Assembly (NCBI GenBank): GCA_023416655.1
Contig: JAEZHK010000039.1
Coordinates: 46,942-110,941 of the forward strand
Length of the DNA stretch: 64,000 nt
Direction of reading: 5' to 3'
Origin: Bacillota bacterium
GTDB taxonomy: Bacteria > Bacillota > Clostridia > Christensenellales > Aristaeellaceae
The notes beneath the pieces were generated by a model. The model did no database searches, had not been told where the DNA came from, and worked only from the letters and a program-made list of their open reading frames with translations. Positions within the stretch are counted from its first letter, which is position 1. Each line of letters begins with the position of its first letter. Both the position numbers and the translations under genes were made by a program. Below are positions 19,173 through 28,386 of this stretch, in pieces.

Positions 19173-20654
19173 TCAATCGATCTCGATTTCAAAGCCCACG
19201 GGGTAGCCGTCGTCCGTGCCGCTTCCGATGTGAATCGCCATGCAGTGCTCGTCCCGCTCAAAGGGCACGGCCCCGCCGCCGAGCGCGGTCACCTTTTTCA
19301 CATCATAGTCCGCGTCGTCATGGTAGCAGCGGGCCAGAGATTTCAGCCGTACCACGCCGTCCGCCGGCCGCTTCATGCAGAACGCGTAGATCTTCCCGGG
19401 CTTATAGGTGTAGCGGATGTCTTCCGGCGTGAAGGGCGTGCGGCTGGTGTCGGAAAACGCGCCTTCCTTGATCTTTGTCGGACCTTCGCCGAACCTCACC
19501 CACGGCCGGGTGCCGTAGATGCCCTCTCCGTTGACTTTCAGCCACTTGCCGATCTCAAGGAGCACATGCCGGTCCTCGTCGGTGATGGTGCCGTCCGCCC
19601 TCGGTCCGACGTTTAGGAGCAGCACGCCGTTCTTGCTGACGATGTCCACGAGGTCCCCCACGATGTCGATGGGGTCTTTGAAGTCGTTCCCCTCGGTATA
19701 GCCCCAGGAGTTCTTCGCGATGGCGGTGTCCGTCTGCCAGAGCATGGGCCGGACGGCCTCCAACTGCCCGCGCTCCACGTCAAACACGGCGCTGCCCAGC
19801 ATGAAGGACGCATACTTGTAGTTGATGGCGACTTCCACGCCCCACTCGGCGGCGCGGTTGTAGTAGTAGGCTGCGAACTTCCGAAGGTACGGCCGGAAGG
19901 CGACCTGCTGGATCCACCAGTCAAACCAGACGACTTTGGGCTGGTATTCATCCACCAGCTCGCAAAGCCGCGCCAGCCAGTTGTCGAGGTGCGCCTTGGG
20001 CGGTTCCGGCGCGTAGAGGTCATGCTTCATGTGATCCGTGTCTTCCGCGGGCACCTGAAAATCGTAGAACTCGGGGTTCCCCGGCACGTCCGATTCAAAG
20101 GTGAGGCCGCCGTTGAAGAACCAGCAGTGCTCCGCGCGATGGTCGGAGGCGCAGAATACGATGCCGCGCGCTTCCGCTTCCCGTTTCAGCTCGCCCAGCA
20201 CGTCGCGCTCCGGCCCCATCTCGACGGCGTTCCAGCGGGAGAGCCTGCTTTTATACATCTGAAATCCGTCGTGGTGTTCCGCGACCGGCATCACGTACTT
20301 TGCGCCCGCGTCGGAAAAGAGCCGCATCCATTCCGCGGCGTCAAATTTCTCCGCGCGGAACTGCGGGATGAAGTCCTTGTAGCCGAAGGTCTTCTGATCG
20401 CCGTAGGTTTTCCGGTGATGCTCGAACTCGGGCCTTCCCGGTATGTACATGTGGCGGGGGTACCATTCGTTGCCGAACGCGGGGACGGAATAAACGCCCC
20501 AGTGGACGAAGATGCCGAACTTCGCGTCCTGGTACCAGGCGGGTGCGCGGTAGCCTGAGAGCGATGCCCACGTATCCGTGAAAGGCCCGCGCGCGATCAC
20601 TTCCTCCACCCTTTTCAGGATTTCCTCCTGCGCCTGAAGCTGTTCCCTTGTCAT
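19173..20654 (-). CDS. Alpha-L-fucosidase (GH29), first of pair
   Basis: The 493-residue GH29 enzyme is only distantly related to its neighbour. Motifs include KFGIFVHWGVYSVPAFGNEW (about 44-63), MPVAEHHDGFQMYKSRLSRWN, KVVWFDWWIQQ carrying the candidate nucleophile, and LLLNVGPRADGTITDED. There is no signal peptide. A GGAGGG site precedes the ATG at 20654. Two different GH29 enzymes in one operon suggest fucosides with different linkages, or one enzyme with altered specificity. It starts 53 bases after the second permease gene. Confidence 0.9.
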   Translation of the reverse strand: MTREQLQAQEEILKRVEEVIARGPFTDTWASLSGYRAPAWYQDAKFGIFVHWGVYSVPAFGNEWYPRHMYIPGRPEFEHHRKTYGDQKTFGYKDFIPQFRAEKFDAAEWMRLFSDAGAKYVMPVAEHHDGFQMYKSRLSRWNAVEMGPERDVLGELKREAEARGIVFCASDHRAEHCWFFNGGLTFESDVPGNPEFYDFQVPAEDTDHMKHDLYAPEPPKAHLDNWLARLCELVDEYQPKVVWFDWWIQQVAFRPYLRKFAAYYYNRAAEWGVEVAINYKYASFMLGSAVFDVERGQLEAVRPMLWQTDTAIAKNSWGYTEGNDFKDPIDIVGDLVDIVSKNGVLLLNVGPRADGTITDEDRHVLLEIGKWLKVNGEGIYGTRPWVRFGEGPTKIKEGAFSDTSRTPFTPEDIRYTYKPGKIYAFCMKRPADGVVRLKSLARCYHDDADYDVKKVTALGGGAVPFERDEHCMAIHIGSGTDDGYPVGFEIEID

Positions 20655-20707
20655 GTTTTTTCCCTCCAGTCGGATCGATCTTTGAGTTCTAATAAAGGCG
20701 GCGAGCC

Positions 20708-21532
20708 TCATCCCTTGACGGAGCCGGCCACCATGCCCTTTTGCACCTTTTCATGGAACAGGATGTAGAGAATCACCATCGGGAGCACCGCGATGATGAT
20801 CGAGGCGAACACCGGCCCCATCCGGGTGACCCGCTCCCCCGTGAAGAACATCAGCGCGCGGGAGACCGGGAATTTGGTCTTGTCGTTGAGCAGGATGACC
20901 GAGAACACCAGCTCGCTGTAGCCGTAGATGAACGAGAGGATGGCCACGGTGCTGAGGATCGGCGTTGAAACTGGGGTGATGATGCGAAACAGTGTGCCCG
21001 GCAGGCTGCAGCCATCAATGATGGCGGCCTCGTCCAACTCCCGGGAAACGCCTGAGATGTAGCCGGTGACCAGGAAAATCGCCTGCGGAAGCTGGAAGGC
21101 GGCGTAGACCAGGATGATGAAGGGGAAGTTGTCCGTCGCCTTGAATGACGCGGCGATCTTGGAGATGGGGATGATCGTCGCGTGAACGGGGAGCAACAGG
21201 CCAAACAGGAAGAACACGTATACCGGCTTAATGAAGAAGAATTTCTGCCGAGCCAGGATGTACGAGGCAAGCAGCGACACGATCAGGACCACGGCAGTGG
21301 TCCCAAGGCCCAGGACCATCGAATTCAAGACGCTGTTCAGGATGTTGGCGTCGACCAGCGCGTCGGTGTAGTTCCCGAACAGCCATTCGGTCGGCAAGAG
21401 CAGCGATCCGCCGAAGATGTCCGAGTTCGACTTGAAGGACGACAAAAGCGTCGTGAGGAGCGGAATGACGGTGACCAGCGCCCAGACGATGGAAAACGCG
21501 TAGGTTACAATCCTGAAAGGCCTGTTTTTCAT
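20708..21532 (-). CDS. Carbohydrate ABC transporter permease (MalG-like)
   Basis: The 274-residue permease has six predicted membrane segments. The EAA loop is ELDEAAIIDGCSLPGTLFRI (about 164-183), typical of the MalG/UgpE partner in CUT1 sugar importers. It follows the MalF-like permease by 7 bases and precedes the fucosidases. No ATPase is encoded in the operon, so a shared MsmK-type ATPase elsewhere is expected. Confidence 0.92.
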   Translation of the reverse strand: MKNRPFRIVTYAFSIVWALVTVIPLLTTLLSSFKSNSDIFGGSLLLPTEWLFGNYTDALVDANILNSVLNSMVLGLGTTAVVLIVSLLASYILARQKFFFIKPVYVFFLFGLLLPVHATIIPISKIAASFKATDNFPFIILVYAAFQLPQAIFLVTGYISGVSRELDEAAIIDGCSLPGTLFRIITPVSTPILSTVAILSFIYGYSELVFSVILLNDKTKFPVSRALMFFTGERVTRMGPVFASIIIAVLPMVILYILFHEKVQKGMVAGSVKG

Positions 21533-21539
21533 AGGTTCA

Positions 21540-22418
21540 TCAATCCTCCTGCGTCAGCGCTTTATTGATGATCAGGCTAAGCACCAGACCCAGGATGAGG
21601 ATGATCGTTCCGACGGCGTTGCCCATGCCGAAATACCGGTAGGTGAACGCCTGACTGTATAAAAAAGTCGCGGGCATTTCGCTTGTCTGGTTGGGGCCAC
21701 CCTTGGTCATCGCGTAGATCAGGTCGAACGCCTTGAGGCAGCCGGTCACGCACATGACGGAGAAGACTTTGAAGGAGTTCTTGCACAGCGGCAGCGTGAT
21801 GTATCGGATCCTCTGCCAGCCGGTGGTGCCGTCGATCTGCCCCGCTTCATAGAGTGACTCGTCGATGGCGACCAGCCCCGCCGCAAAGATCAGCATGTTG
21901 AGCCCGGCGTAGATCCACTCGTTGACCAGCGTCACCACCACCACGTTGACGGTGGGGATGGCGAGCCACGCGATCGCGAACTTCCCGAGACCCATGGATC
22001 TCAGCAGGGTGTTGACGAGGCCCCAGTTGGGCTCCAGCATGTATACCCACATCAGGCCTACCGCCGTGATGGGCAGCATGACCGGCATGAAGTACGCCGT
22101 TTTATATAGGCGGACCCCCTTGATGTTGGAGGTGATGATCAGCGCCAGGATGAAGGAGAGCGGCATGAGCACCAGAAAGCCGCCCGCCATCAGGATCAGC
22201 GAATTGGTGAGGCTGCGCCAGAAGAGCGGATTAGTGAATATGGAGATGTAGTTATTGAAGCCGACCGGCTTCATCGGCGCGCCGGCGATGCCCTTCCAGG
22301 AATAGAACGACTGGTGGATCGCCTGCGCGATGGGCGTGAGCAATAGCAGGCAGAATATCGCGAGCGCTGGCAGCAAGAACAGAAACGAGTAAACAAGCGT
22401 GAGTTGCCTCTGGCGCAT
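21540..22418 (-). CDS. Carbohydrate ABC transporter permease (MalF-like)
   Basis: The 292-residue permease begins MRQRQLTLVYSFLFLLPALA and has six membrane segments. The EAA loop is IDESLYEAGQIDGTTGWQRI (about 184-203). It is the MalF/UgpA-type partner of the next gene. The start at 22418 has GGAG upstream and excludes a longer frame that would run through the hairpin at 22449-22479. Confidence 0.92.
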   Translation of the reverse strand: MRQRQLTLVYSFLFLLPALAIFCLLLLTPIAQAIHQSFYSWKGIAGAPMKPVGFNNYISIFTNPLFWRSLTNSLILMAGGFLVLMPLSFILALIITSNIKGVRLYKTAYFMPVMLPITAVGLMWVYMLEPNWGLVNTLLRSMGLGKFAIAWLAIPTVNVVVVTLVNEWIYAGLNMLIFAAGLVAIDESLYEAGQIDGTTGWQRIRYITLPLCKNSFKVFSVMCVTGCLKAFDLIYAMTKGGPNQTSEMPATFLYSQAFTYRYFGMGNAVGTIILILGLVLSLIINKALTQED

Positions 22419-22448
22419 GCTCTCCACTCCCCTTCCACGCATCTTCAC

Positions 22449-22479
22449 GCGCCTCCCCGGCCGTAAGCCGGGGAGGCGC
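22449..22479 (-). promoter_or_regulatory. Strong hairpin between binding-protein and permease genes
   Basis: A perfect 13-bp GC stem (GCGCCTCCCCGGC/GCCGGGGAGGCGC, five-base loop) with no T-tract lies 15 bases after the binding-protein stop. Position and form match mRNA-stabilising or partial-termination hairpins that raise binding protein over permease, as in maltose operons. Confidence 0.65.
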
Positions 22480-22493
22480 ATCCCAAGTTGGGG

Positions 22494-23777
22494 TTACTTG
22501 TTCTGGATCTTGGCGACGATTTCCGCGCCGCACTGTTCGGGGGTGTTGCCGATGAAGAGCCCTTGCAGCGCCGCGCGCACGGTGTCCAGCATGTGGGACT
22601 CGGTGTCATAGGTCTGCACGTCGTCGCGGAATTCCTTGCCCTCGGCCAACAGCGCCTTGGCGTCGGTGGTGATGTGGTCGATGGTGACGCTGGGATCGGA
22701 GTCAAACTTGACCACATAGACGCCGCCCTTGCAGTAGGCCTCGGCGCCCCTGAAGAACTCCTGGGAGGTCAGGTACTTCACGACCTCGATGGAGGCGTCC
22801 ACGGTGCCTTCGCGGTTGGTGATCGAATAGGACTCGGCGGTGCCGCCCTGATAGCTGTCCTTGTACGCCTCGTTGATGTAGGGGAAGCGCGCGACGCCGA
22901 TGTTCGAAATGTCACCCTCGTAGCCCGCGACGATCTGCGGGATGAACCAGGTGCCGTTGAAGCGCAGCGCGGTCTTGTTCGTCAGGAAGTTGGAGTCCTC
23001 GGTGTTCACGTCCACTCCGACGGCATTGGGGCCGAAGTACCCCTTGTCGTTGAATTCCTTGATGATGGCGTAGAGCGAGAGCATTTCCGGCCCGTCATAC
23101 TTGACCTTACGGTCCGCCAGGTCCTGCACCATCTGCGCGCCGTAGGACTTCATGATGAGGTTGTTGAAGAAGTGGCCGGCTCGCCACACGTCCTTCTCGC
23201 CCAGGGACATGGGCTGCTGCCCGTTGTCGAGCAACGTCTGGCACATCGCGCGGAACTCGTCCAGCGTGGCCGGCGGCGCGTCAAAGCCGTTCTTCTCCAA
23301 AAGTTCCTTGTTGTAGTACAGGAACACCGAGTAGAACTGGCAGGGCACGCCGAAAGTGCCCGGATAGTCCTTGAACTGCCACTTGGTGGTGGTGTCTTTG
23401 AGGAAGCTGTCCCTCCACGCCGGGTCGGCGTCCAGATAAGGCTGCACATCCACCAGGATACCGGCCTCGACGTAGTCGATGATGCGGCTTCCGCCGTATT
23501 CGATGAAGATCTCCGGCTGGGTGCCGGTGGCGATCTGGCTGCGGAGCTTGTCCAGATAGGCCGCCTCGTCCGAAAGCGATTCGTCGACGATGGTGATGCC
23601 TCTGCCGGATTCGTTGAACTTCTTCACCTGTTCACGCCAGTAGACGGAGAAGGGCGAATCGTCCGACCAGCGGGTCATGATGCGGATGTTGACGTTGGGC
23701 TTCTGCTCCGCGCCTCCAATTAGAGTCATCGAGAGCATGAGGACGAGTGCGAGGGTGACTGCGAGGATCCTTCTCAT
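22494..23777 (-). CDS. Sugar ABC transporter substrate-binding protein
   Basis: This 427-residue family-1 solute-binding protein has a signal peptide (about 1-23), then VNIRIMTRWSDDSPF and the usual hinge blocks GVPCQFYSVFLYYNKELLEKNG and ALRFNGTWFIPQI. It is the receptor of the fucoside importer. Like the BMP protein at 7455 it lacks a lipobox cysteine (LIGGAEQKP), odd for a binding protein of a monoderm. AAAGGAG precedes the ATG at 23777. A candidate LacI operator lies about 100 bases upstream. Confidence 0.9.
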   Translation of the reverse strand: MRRILAVTLALVLMLSMTLIGGAEQKPNVNIRIMTRWSDDSPFSVYWREQVKKFNESGRGITIVDESLSDEAAYLDKLRSQIATGTQPEIFIEYGGSRIIDYVEAGILVDVQPYLDADPAWRDSFLKDTTTKWQFKDYPGTFGVPCQFYSVFLYYNKELLEKNGFDAPPATLDEFRAMCQTLLDNGQQPMSLGEKDVWRAGHFFNNLIMKSYGAQMVQDLADRKVKYDGPEMLSLYAIIKEFNDKGYFGPNAVGVDVNTEDSNFLTNKTALRFNGTWFIPQIVAGYEGDISNIGVARFPYINEAYKDSYQGGTAESYSITNREGTVDASIEVVKYLTSQEFFRGAEAYCKGGVYVVKFDSDPSVTIDHITTDAKALLAEGKEFRDDVQTYDTESHMLDTVRAALQGLFIGNTPEQCGAEIVAKIQNK

Positions 23778-23875
23778 GATTCTTCTCCTTTCGATGCTTC
23801 GCTTGATCTCAACCAACAGGGCATCGCCCCGTCAATCGTCCGGTCCTGTGGCAGTGCCATATCCCTTTGTGCAGC

Positions 23876-23889
23876 GCGAAACGTTTAGC
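23876..23889. promoter_or_regulatory. Candidate LacI-family operator (transporter operon)
   Basis: GCGAAACGTTTAGC is a 14-bp dyad centred on CG with one mismatched pair. Its half GCGAAACGT recurs in a second dyad at 25131-25148 upstream of the LacI gene itself. CG-centred palindromes of this size are typical LacI-family sites. The region 23778-23973 has no gene. Confidence 0.6.
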
Positions 23890-23973
23890 TCTTGCGGAAG
23901 GAAAACCATCGCCGCCCGGCGCACCTGTTTCCAATACCCCCGTTGGGTTGTTTCACTTTTTTTATGATCAGGA

Positions 23974-24972
23974 CTAGATTTTCAGAACCGATTCGCCCAT
24001 GACGAGCCTGTTGGTCACGACAATGGTCTTCCCGGCGGGCTCGACGCCCGTCATCAGTTTTCTCAGGTGGTTGGCCACCACGCTCCCAATGCGGTGCGTG
24101 GGCTGGGAGACCAGCGTCAGCCTGGGCCGGATGATCTCGCTGAGCAGGATGTCGTCAAAGCCGACGAAGGAGAGCTGCTCCGGAATTGAGATGCGCAGTT
24201 TCTGAACCGCCATGATCGCCCCGATCGTGATATCGTAGCTGGTGGCGAACACCGCCGTCATGTCCGGGCGGCGCTCATGCAGCCGCATGAACCCCTCGTA
24301 CCCGCCGTTCAGGTTGTATTCAGAAACCTCCACCAGGCCCATGTCCGGCTCGAGGCCGATGCGCCGGAACGCGTCCAGGTACCCTGCGAGCCGCTCCCGC
24401 GCCGTGTAGACCTCGTTTTGCCCGCAGATCACGCCGCATTTGACGTGGCCCATCGAAAGAAGATAGGAGGTCGCCTCGCGGGAGGCGTTCAGGTTGTCCG
24501 TCGTCACCACGTCGAAGATGCGGTTGGGGGGCACGTTGTCAAACAACACGACCGGAACGTTTCGCTTTCGGGCCGACGAAAAAGTCGTCATGCCGTCGTA
24601 GCTCGAGACCGCGATGATGCCGTCCACCTGTTTGTTCACCAGGAACTCCACCGCGTCCTGCTCACCTCGCCGCGTCGCGCGGCTGTCACAAAGCAGGATC
24701 CCGTACCCATGTCGGCTGAGCGTGCTTTCGATGCCGGCGGCGATCGTCGTAAAGAAAAGGTTCGAAAACTCGGGAATGATGACGCCCACCGTCATCGTGC
24801 GGTTGGTTTTGAGCGCGCGGGCGAGCGTATTGATCCGGAAATCGAGTTTCTCAACGGCCTCGTCGATGCTCTTTTTGTTTCGCTCCAGCACGTTTCCGCC
24901 GTTTATGTACTTGGAGATCGTGGCCAGGCTGAGGCCCGTTTCCCTCGCCAGATCTTTCATCGTTGAAGGCAT
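23974..24972 (-). CDS. LacI family transcriptional regulator
   Basis: The 332-residue regulator has the N-terminal helix-turn-helix MKDLARETGLSLATISKYIN, a hinge around residue 50 and a periplasmic-binding-protein-like sensor domain (VGVIIPEFSNLFFTTIAAGI; later VGFDDILLSEIIRPRLT). It most likely represses the fucoside transporter operon that begins just downstream on the same strand. Translation could start at residue 5 (MKDL). A TTGACA/TAAGAT promoter and a matching dyad lie upstream, which suggests autoregulation. Confidence 0.92.
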   Translation of the reverse strand: MPSTMKDLARETGLSLATISKYINGGNVLERNKKSIDEAVEKLDFRINTLARALKTNRTMTVGVIIPEFSNLFFTTIAAGIESTLSRHGYGILLCDSRATRRGEQDAVEFLVNKQVDGIIAVSSYDGMTTFSSARKRNVPVVLFDNVPPNRIFDVVTTDNLNASREATSYLLSMGHVKCGVICGQNEVYTARERLAGYLDAFRRIGLEPDMGLVEVSEYNLNGGYEGFMRLHERRPDMTAVFATSYDITIGAIMAVQKLRISIPEQLSFVGFDDILLSEIIRPRLTLVSQPTHRIGSVVANHLRKLMTGVEPAGKTIVVTNRLVMGESVLKI

Positions 24973-24996
24973 TCGTTTCGCCCCCGCTTTTTTAAA

Positions 24997-25026
24997 ATCT
25001 TACCACCCGGCAGTTTGATCTGTCAA
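24997..25026 (-). promoter_or_regulatory. Promoter of the LacI gene
   Basis: On the minus strand TTGACA (25021-25026) is followed after 18 bases by TAAGAT (24997-25002), 25 bases before the start codon. The upstream bases are AT-rich. Confidence 0.6.
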
Positions 25027-25130
25027 GTATATTTTTATAATATTATTTCACATTGCCCTATATTTGTGAGCCTTTGATTGATTTTATGCGTGAGATCATG
25101 GTTGGGTTGTACGAAAATTCACCGAATACA

Positions 25131-25148
25131 GAGCGAAACGTATCGCTC
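25131..25148. promoter_or_regulatory. Second candidate LacI-family operator
   Basis: GAGCGAAACGTATCGCTC is an 18-bp CG-centred dyad with one mismatched pair. It shares GCGAAACGT with the site at 23876-23889. It lies about 160 bases before the LacI start, between that gene and the ABC exporter. Confidence 0.55.
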
Positions 25149-25214
25149 TTCCCCGCGTTGAAATCCCAAAACACGCCTCTTGCGCATTGGATTAGGGTGA
25201 TGCCAGGAACGAAA

Positions 25215-25236
25215 AAGCCGGTCCGCGGACCGGCTT
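25215..25236 (-). terminator. Terminator of the ABC exporter operon
   Basis: A perfect 22-bp palindrome (AAGCCGGTCC/GGACCGGCTT around a CG centre) is followed on the minus strand by TTT, 34 bases after the permease stop. Confidence 0.7.
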
Positions 25237-25269
25237 ATCGCATCAGACTTTTGAAGGAAATCCATCCGG

Positions 25270-26124
25270 CTACCGGCTTTTGCGGGAAAAGCGCACGATC
25301 GCGAGCGCGTAGAACAGGAGCGCTGTGCCCGCCAGAATGATGACGCTCACGTAGACCGGCACTGTCTGAAAGCCAAACCGGAAGGCGATGCCCATCTGAT
25401 CCTCAAAGGTCTGGACGATCAGATCCGGCGCGCCCGTGAACACCGCCTGCATGGGCGCTTCGGTCATCACCCGCCGGATGAGCAGCGCCGCGTGCGAGAC
25501 GGGGAAGATCTTGACGAAGAATTGCACCGGCGCCGGGAGCATGCCGATGGGCAGGTAAATGCCCGTCAGAAAGCCGATCATCGTGCCCAGGATGCTGCTG
25601 GCCGTGGCAAAAGCGTTCACGCTTTTGAAAAAGGAGACCAGGAAGGAGACCATCGCGGTGTTGCAGATTGTGGAGAGGAGGATCAACCCCAGCACCTGAA
25701 ATGCCGCCGCCGGACTGAGCAGCGCCCCGCCGCGCGCCGCGACATATCCCTCTGAAAGCGCGAACGCGATCAGCGACATCAGAACGCCGACGATGAAGGA
25801 GGAAAGCACGTAGCCGCCGGCGATCTTGCCCTTCGAAATCGGGGAGGCGCCGAAGTCCTTGATGATCTTGTGCACACGGTCGTCCACCATGGTGCCGAAC
25901 GCGCCCATCACGGTGGTCATGCTCGTGACCGCGAGGATGCCCGCCATGATCCAGCTGTCCGTCAGCGCCCTCGCGCCCGGAACCTTGGGCAGCTCGCTCG
26001 TCCAAATGTCCCCAAGGAACAGCACGTACAGCACAAAAATGATGAACACCGACAGAAGCGAAAAGAACACCGACGCCCTGTCCCGGAAAAACACCTTGAG
26101 ATTGCGCGCAATCAATGATTTCAT
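25270..26124 (-). CDS. ABC-2 type exporter permease
   Basis: The 284-residue membrane protein begins MKSLIARNLKVFFRDRASVF, the usual cytosolic lead-in of ABC-2 permeases, followed by six hydrophobic segments. With the ATPase it forms a drug, lipid or peptide exporter of the DrrAB/CcmAB-like class; the substrate is unknown. It overlaps the ATPase gene by four bases (ATGA). Confidence 0.9.
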   Translation of the reverse strand: MKSLIARNLKVFFRDRASVFFSLLSVFIIFVLYVLFLGDIWTSELPKVPGARALTDSWIMAGILAVTSMTTVMGAFGTMVDDRVHKIIKDFGASPISKGKIAGGYVLSSFIVGVLMSLIAFALSEGYVAARGGALLSPAAAFQVLGLILLSTICNTAMVSFLVSFFKSVNAFATASSILGTMIGFLTGIYLPIGMLPAPVQFFVKIFPVSHAALLIRRVMTEAPMQAVFTGAPDLIVQTFEDQMGIAFRFGFQTVPVYVSVIILAGTALLFYALAIVRFSRKSR

Positions 26125-27035
26125 GGCCGGATCTCCCTTCCGGTGATTCCGATAAAGGCGTCGTCCATCGTGCCGCCCAGCACCTCGAAGCCGGAGATGA
26201 ACAGCTTCACGCGCTCGAGGATGGGCAGCGCTTCCATCGTGGAGCCGATTTTGACCACAACGCGGTCCGCAACATGCGTGAAGGATGCCTTGAGCTCGCC
26301 CAGCGCGGCAAGCAGGCGCTCCTCGTCCGACGGGGACAGCTTCAATAGGTCGCTCGCGTATTCCTCGCGCAACTCCGTGGGCGTACCCTTGGCGGAGATG
26401 CGGCCTCCGTCGATGACCACGACGTAGTCCGCCTCGGCGGCCTCTTCCATATAATGCGTGGTCAGGAACACCGTAAGCCCCGTCTCCCTCTGCAGCATGC
26501 GCACGCTGTCCCAGACGCTCTTGCGCGTCTGCGGGTCAAGGCCGGTGGTGGGTTCGTCCAGGAACAGGATTTTTGGCGTATTGATGAGCGCCCGGGCGAT
26601 GTCCGCCCTGCGCCGCTGTCCGCCGGACAGCTTGCCGTAGGGGCGGCGGATGAAGTCCTGCACGTCCGCCACGCGGGCCGCCCACTTGACCGCCTCGTTC
26701 AATTCCGAGCGCGACTTTTTGTAGAAGCCGCCCCTCGCGCGCATGTTCTCCTCCACGGTGAGCAGCGGGTCCAAGAGGTGATCCTGGAACACGACGCCGA
26801 TGGACGCGCGGATCGCGGCATCCTCCCGGCCCAAGACGTGGCCGCCGATGACGACCTCCCCCGCGTCCGCCTGTAAAATGGTGCAGAGAATGTCGATCGT
26901 GGTGGACTTTCCGGCGCCGTTGGGCCCCAGAAACGCAAACAACTTGCCGCGTTCGGCGTAGAAGTCGATGCCTTGCACCGCGTGTACCGGGCCGTAAGCC
27001 TTTTTGAGCCCGCTTACCTCAATGATCTTCTCCAT
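26121..27035 (-). CDS. ABC exporter ATP-binding protein
   Basis: The 304-residue ATPase has Walker A FLGPNGAGKSTTID (about 37-50), Q-loop VVFQDHLLDPLLTV, signature KLSGGQRRRADIARAL, Walker B ILFLDEPTTGLDP and H-loop TTHYMEEA. A C-terminal extension of about 80 residues is typical of DrrA-type exporters. The ATG at 27035 is preceded by AAGGAAGG; a longer frame to 27128 is not supported. Confidence 0.92.
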   Translation of the reverse strand: MEKIIEVSGLKKAYGPVHAVQGIDFYAERGKLFAFLGPNGAGKSTTIDILCTILQADAGEVVIGGHVLGREDAAIRASIGVVFQDHLLDPLLTVEENMRARGGFYKKSRSELNEAVKWAARVADVQDFIRRPYGKLSGGQRRRADIARALINTPKILFLDEPTTGLDPQTRKSVWDSVRMLQRETGLTVFLTTHYMEEAAEADYVVVIDGGRISAKGTPTELREEYASDLLKLSPSDEERLLAALGELKASFTHVADRVVVKIGSTMEALPILERVKLFISGFEVLGGTMDDAFIGITGREIRP

Positions 27036-27326
27036 ACAGCGCCTTCCTTTTGGTCGCCGAAACTGTCCTCGGGTCATGCGCTCAACGGCTGCCATGGCAA
27101 AACCATCCAAACGGGGCCATTGTATCACAAGCGCCGCACGGAAACAACGGCGCAGGCTCCAATCCCTCGTTTAATAGATTGAAATGTCCAAACGGGATGA
27201 TCTTGGCCGCGCGCTCCGGTTTTTCCCGGCGCGCGGCCTGCCAAACGCTTCCAGCGCTGGCTGCCGCTTTTTTCTTTATGTAATCCCTCCGCGCGCCGGG
27301 AATGCTATGGGCGGGAGATGAGGTTC

Positions 27327-27455
27327 ATGGACTATTTCACTTCATTCTTCGCCGCGATCACGCTGCGGAGGCTGCTCAAAAACAAGTACGGGAGCGCAAA
27401 GGAAGGCCCGCCCTCGGAAAAGACAGACCGGGACAAGGAGGATTTCCCTCCATAA
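27327..27455 (+). CDS. Possible 42-residue small protein
   Basis: A short frame encodes MDYFTSFFAAITLRRLLKNK, then a charged tail (KTDRDKEDF). GGGAG lies 9 bases before the ATG, and a terminator follows 24 bases after the stop. The N-terminal half could form an amphipathic helix and the C-terminal half is highly charged. I do not recognise it. Short length makes chance occurrence possible, but the ribosome site plus terminator support it. Confidence 0.45.
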   Translation: MDYFTSFFAAITLRRLLKNKYGSAKEGPPSEKTDRDKEDFPP

Positions 27456-27479
27456 AGCGTACGGGATCGGTGGGGTTTT

Positions 27480-27505
27480 CCGGCGGGCGGTTGCCCGCCG
27501 GTTTT
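27480..27505 (+). terminator. Rho-independent terminator
   Basis: A 9-bp stem CCGGCGGGC/GCCCGCCGG with a four-base loop is followed by TTTT on the plus strand. It lies between the small frame and the convergent CGNR gene. Confidence 0.7.
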
Positions 27506-27519
27506 CATGTGCGCGGCCA

Positions 27520-28068
27520 TCAGGCTCCGTCTTTATTTTCCTTTTTCCGCGCGCGGTAGCGGCGGACCTTGACGAGGCTGGCGCAGGTATCGTCGCAGCA
27601 GCGCTTCGTGCGGCTTCGGGTCTCATCGTAGAAGACCCACTGGCAGCCGGGGTTCTCGCAGATGCGGATCCTGCCGATGTCCATGCCCGTCAGCGCGAAG
27701 AAGGATTCCGCCACCTCCGCCATGACCCAGTTCCAGTCCTTCCGAAGCGGTTGGAAGGCGGTCTGGTACTTCTCCCCGTCCGCGCCCGCCGAGCGGATGC
27801 CGGGGGCCAGCGAAAGCACACGGTTCAGCTCCGCGGCGGTTTCCGGGGAAATGCGCCGCAAGTCGATCAATTCCCTCAGCGCGCCCTCCAGAAAGCCGCG
27901 ATACTCCACGAGCGCGCAGATCGCATCCGGGGTTGGCGGGCTGGACGGCTCAATCCGCCACTTCCTCAAAAACTCCGCAAAAAGCTTGGGCGTCAAAAGC
28001 ACATCCTGATGGTGCCAGTGCGTCGCGAACCAGCCCGTATTCAAATATTCCAGGATCAAAAATTCCAA
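27520..28068 (-). CDS. CGNR-type zinc finger regulator
   Basis: The 182-residue protein has an N-terminal all-helical ABATE-like domain and a C-terminal zinc finger (ICENPGCQWVFYDETRSRTK, then CCDDTC and KVRRYRARKK). It matches CGNR regulators except that the name-giving CGNR is read here as CASL. It probably binds DNA. It starts with TTG at 28068, decided by GGGAGG seven bases upstream (28076-28081). The upstream side is occupied by a modular hairpin element, so its promoter may lie in or beyond it. Confidence 0.75.
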   Translation of the reverse strand: MEFLILEYLNTGWFATHWHHQDVLLTPKLFAEFLRKWRIEPSSPPTPDAICALVEYRGFLEGALRELIDLRRISPETAAELNRVLSLAPGIRSAGADGEKYQTAFQPLRKDWNWVMAEVAESFFALTGMDIGRIRICENPGCQWVFYDETRSRTKRCCDDTCASLVKVRRYRARKKENKDGA

Positions 28069-28116
28069 TCCAAATCCTCCCACGGCAATGCACGAATCAC
28101 GAGTGTTTAAGCCCCA

Positions 28117-28323
28117 AGAGGTTTGGAGGGCCGCAGCCCTCCATGTTCGACCATAAGTACCGGCTTTGCCGGTGCTTATGGATTCCCCCAAAGGGCGAGC
28201 TTGCCCGCCCGACGGGGAATCGATTCCGGCAGTCCGGGATTGCGCCCGGAATTTCCCACAGGAAATTTAGCAATCCGCCCCGCTCCCCTGGCAACGACAG
28301 GAACTTTAGTTCATGCCGTTGCC
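28117..28323 (+). repeat. Modular hairpin element, copy 1
   Basis: The boxes in order are AGAGGTTTGGAGGGC-CGCA-GCCCTCCA, a variable hairpin (ATAAGTACCGGC/GCCGGTGCTTAT), ATTCCCC...GGGGAAT enclosing GGGCGAGCTTGCCC, CCGGAATTTCC-CACA-GGAAATT, and an outer hairpin with GGCAACG/CGTTGCC ends. The same box order is seen at 37431 and, inverted, at 55157. It encodes nothing. Confidence 0.8.
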
Positions 28324-28345
28324 CCGGAAATCCTCCATCCGGGTC

Positions 28346-28374
28346 TTGACAGCCACCAGAAACTGTGCTACCCT
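28346..28374 (+). promoter_or_regulatory. Promoter before the 4Fe-4S protein
   Basis: TTGACA (28346-28351) is followed after 17 bases by TACCCT (28369-28374), a weak -10. The weak -10 and the dyad just downstream suggest that it is regulated. Confidence 0.45.
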
Positions 28375-28386
28375 CATTATAGCATT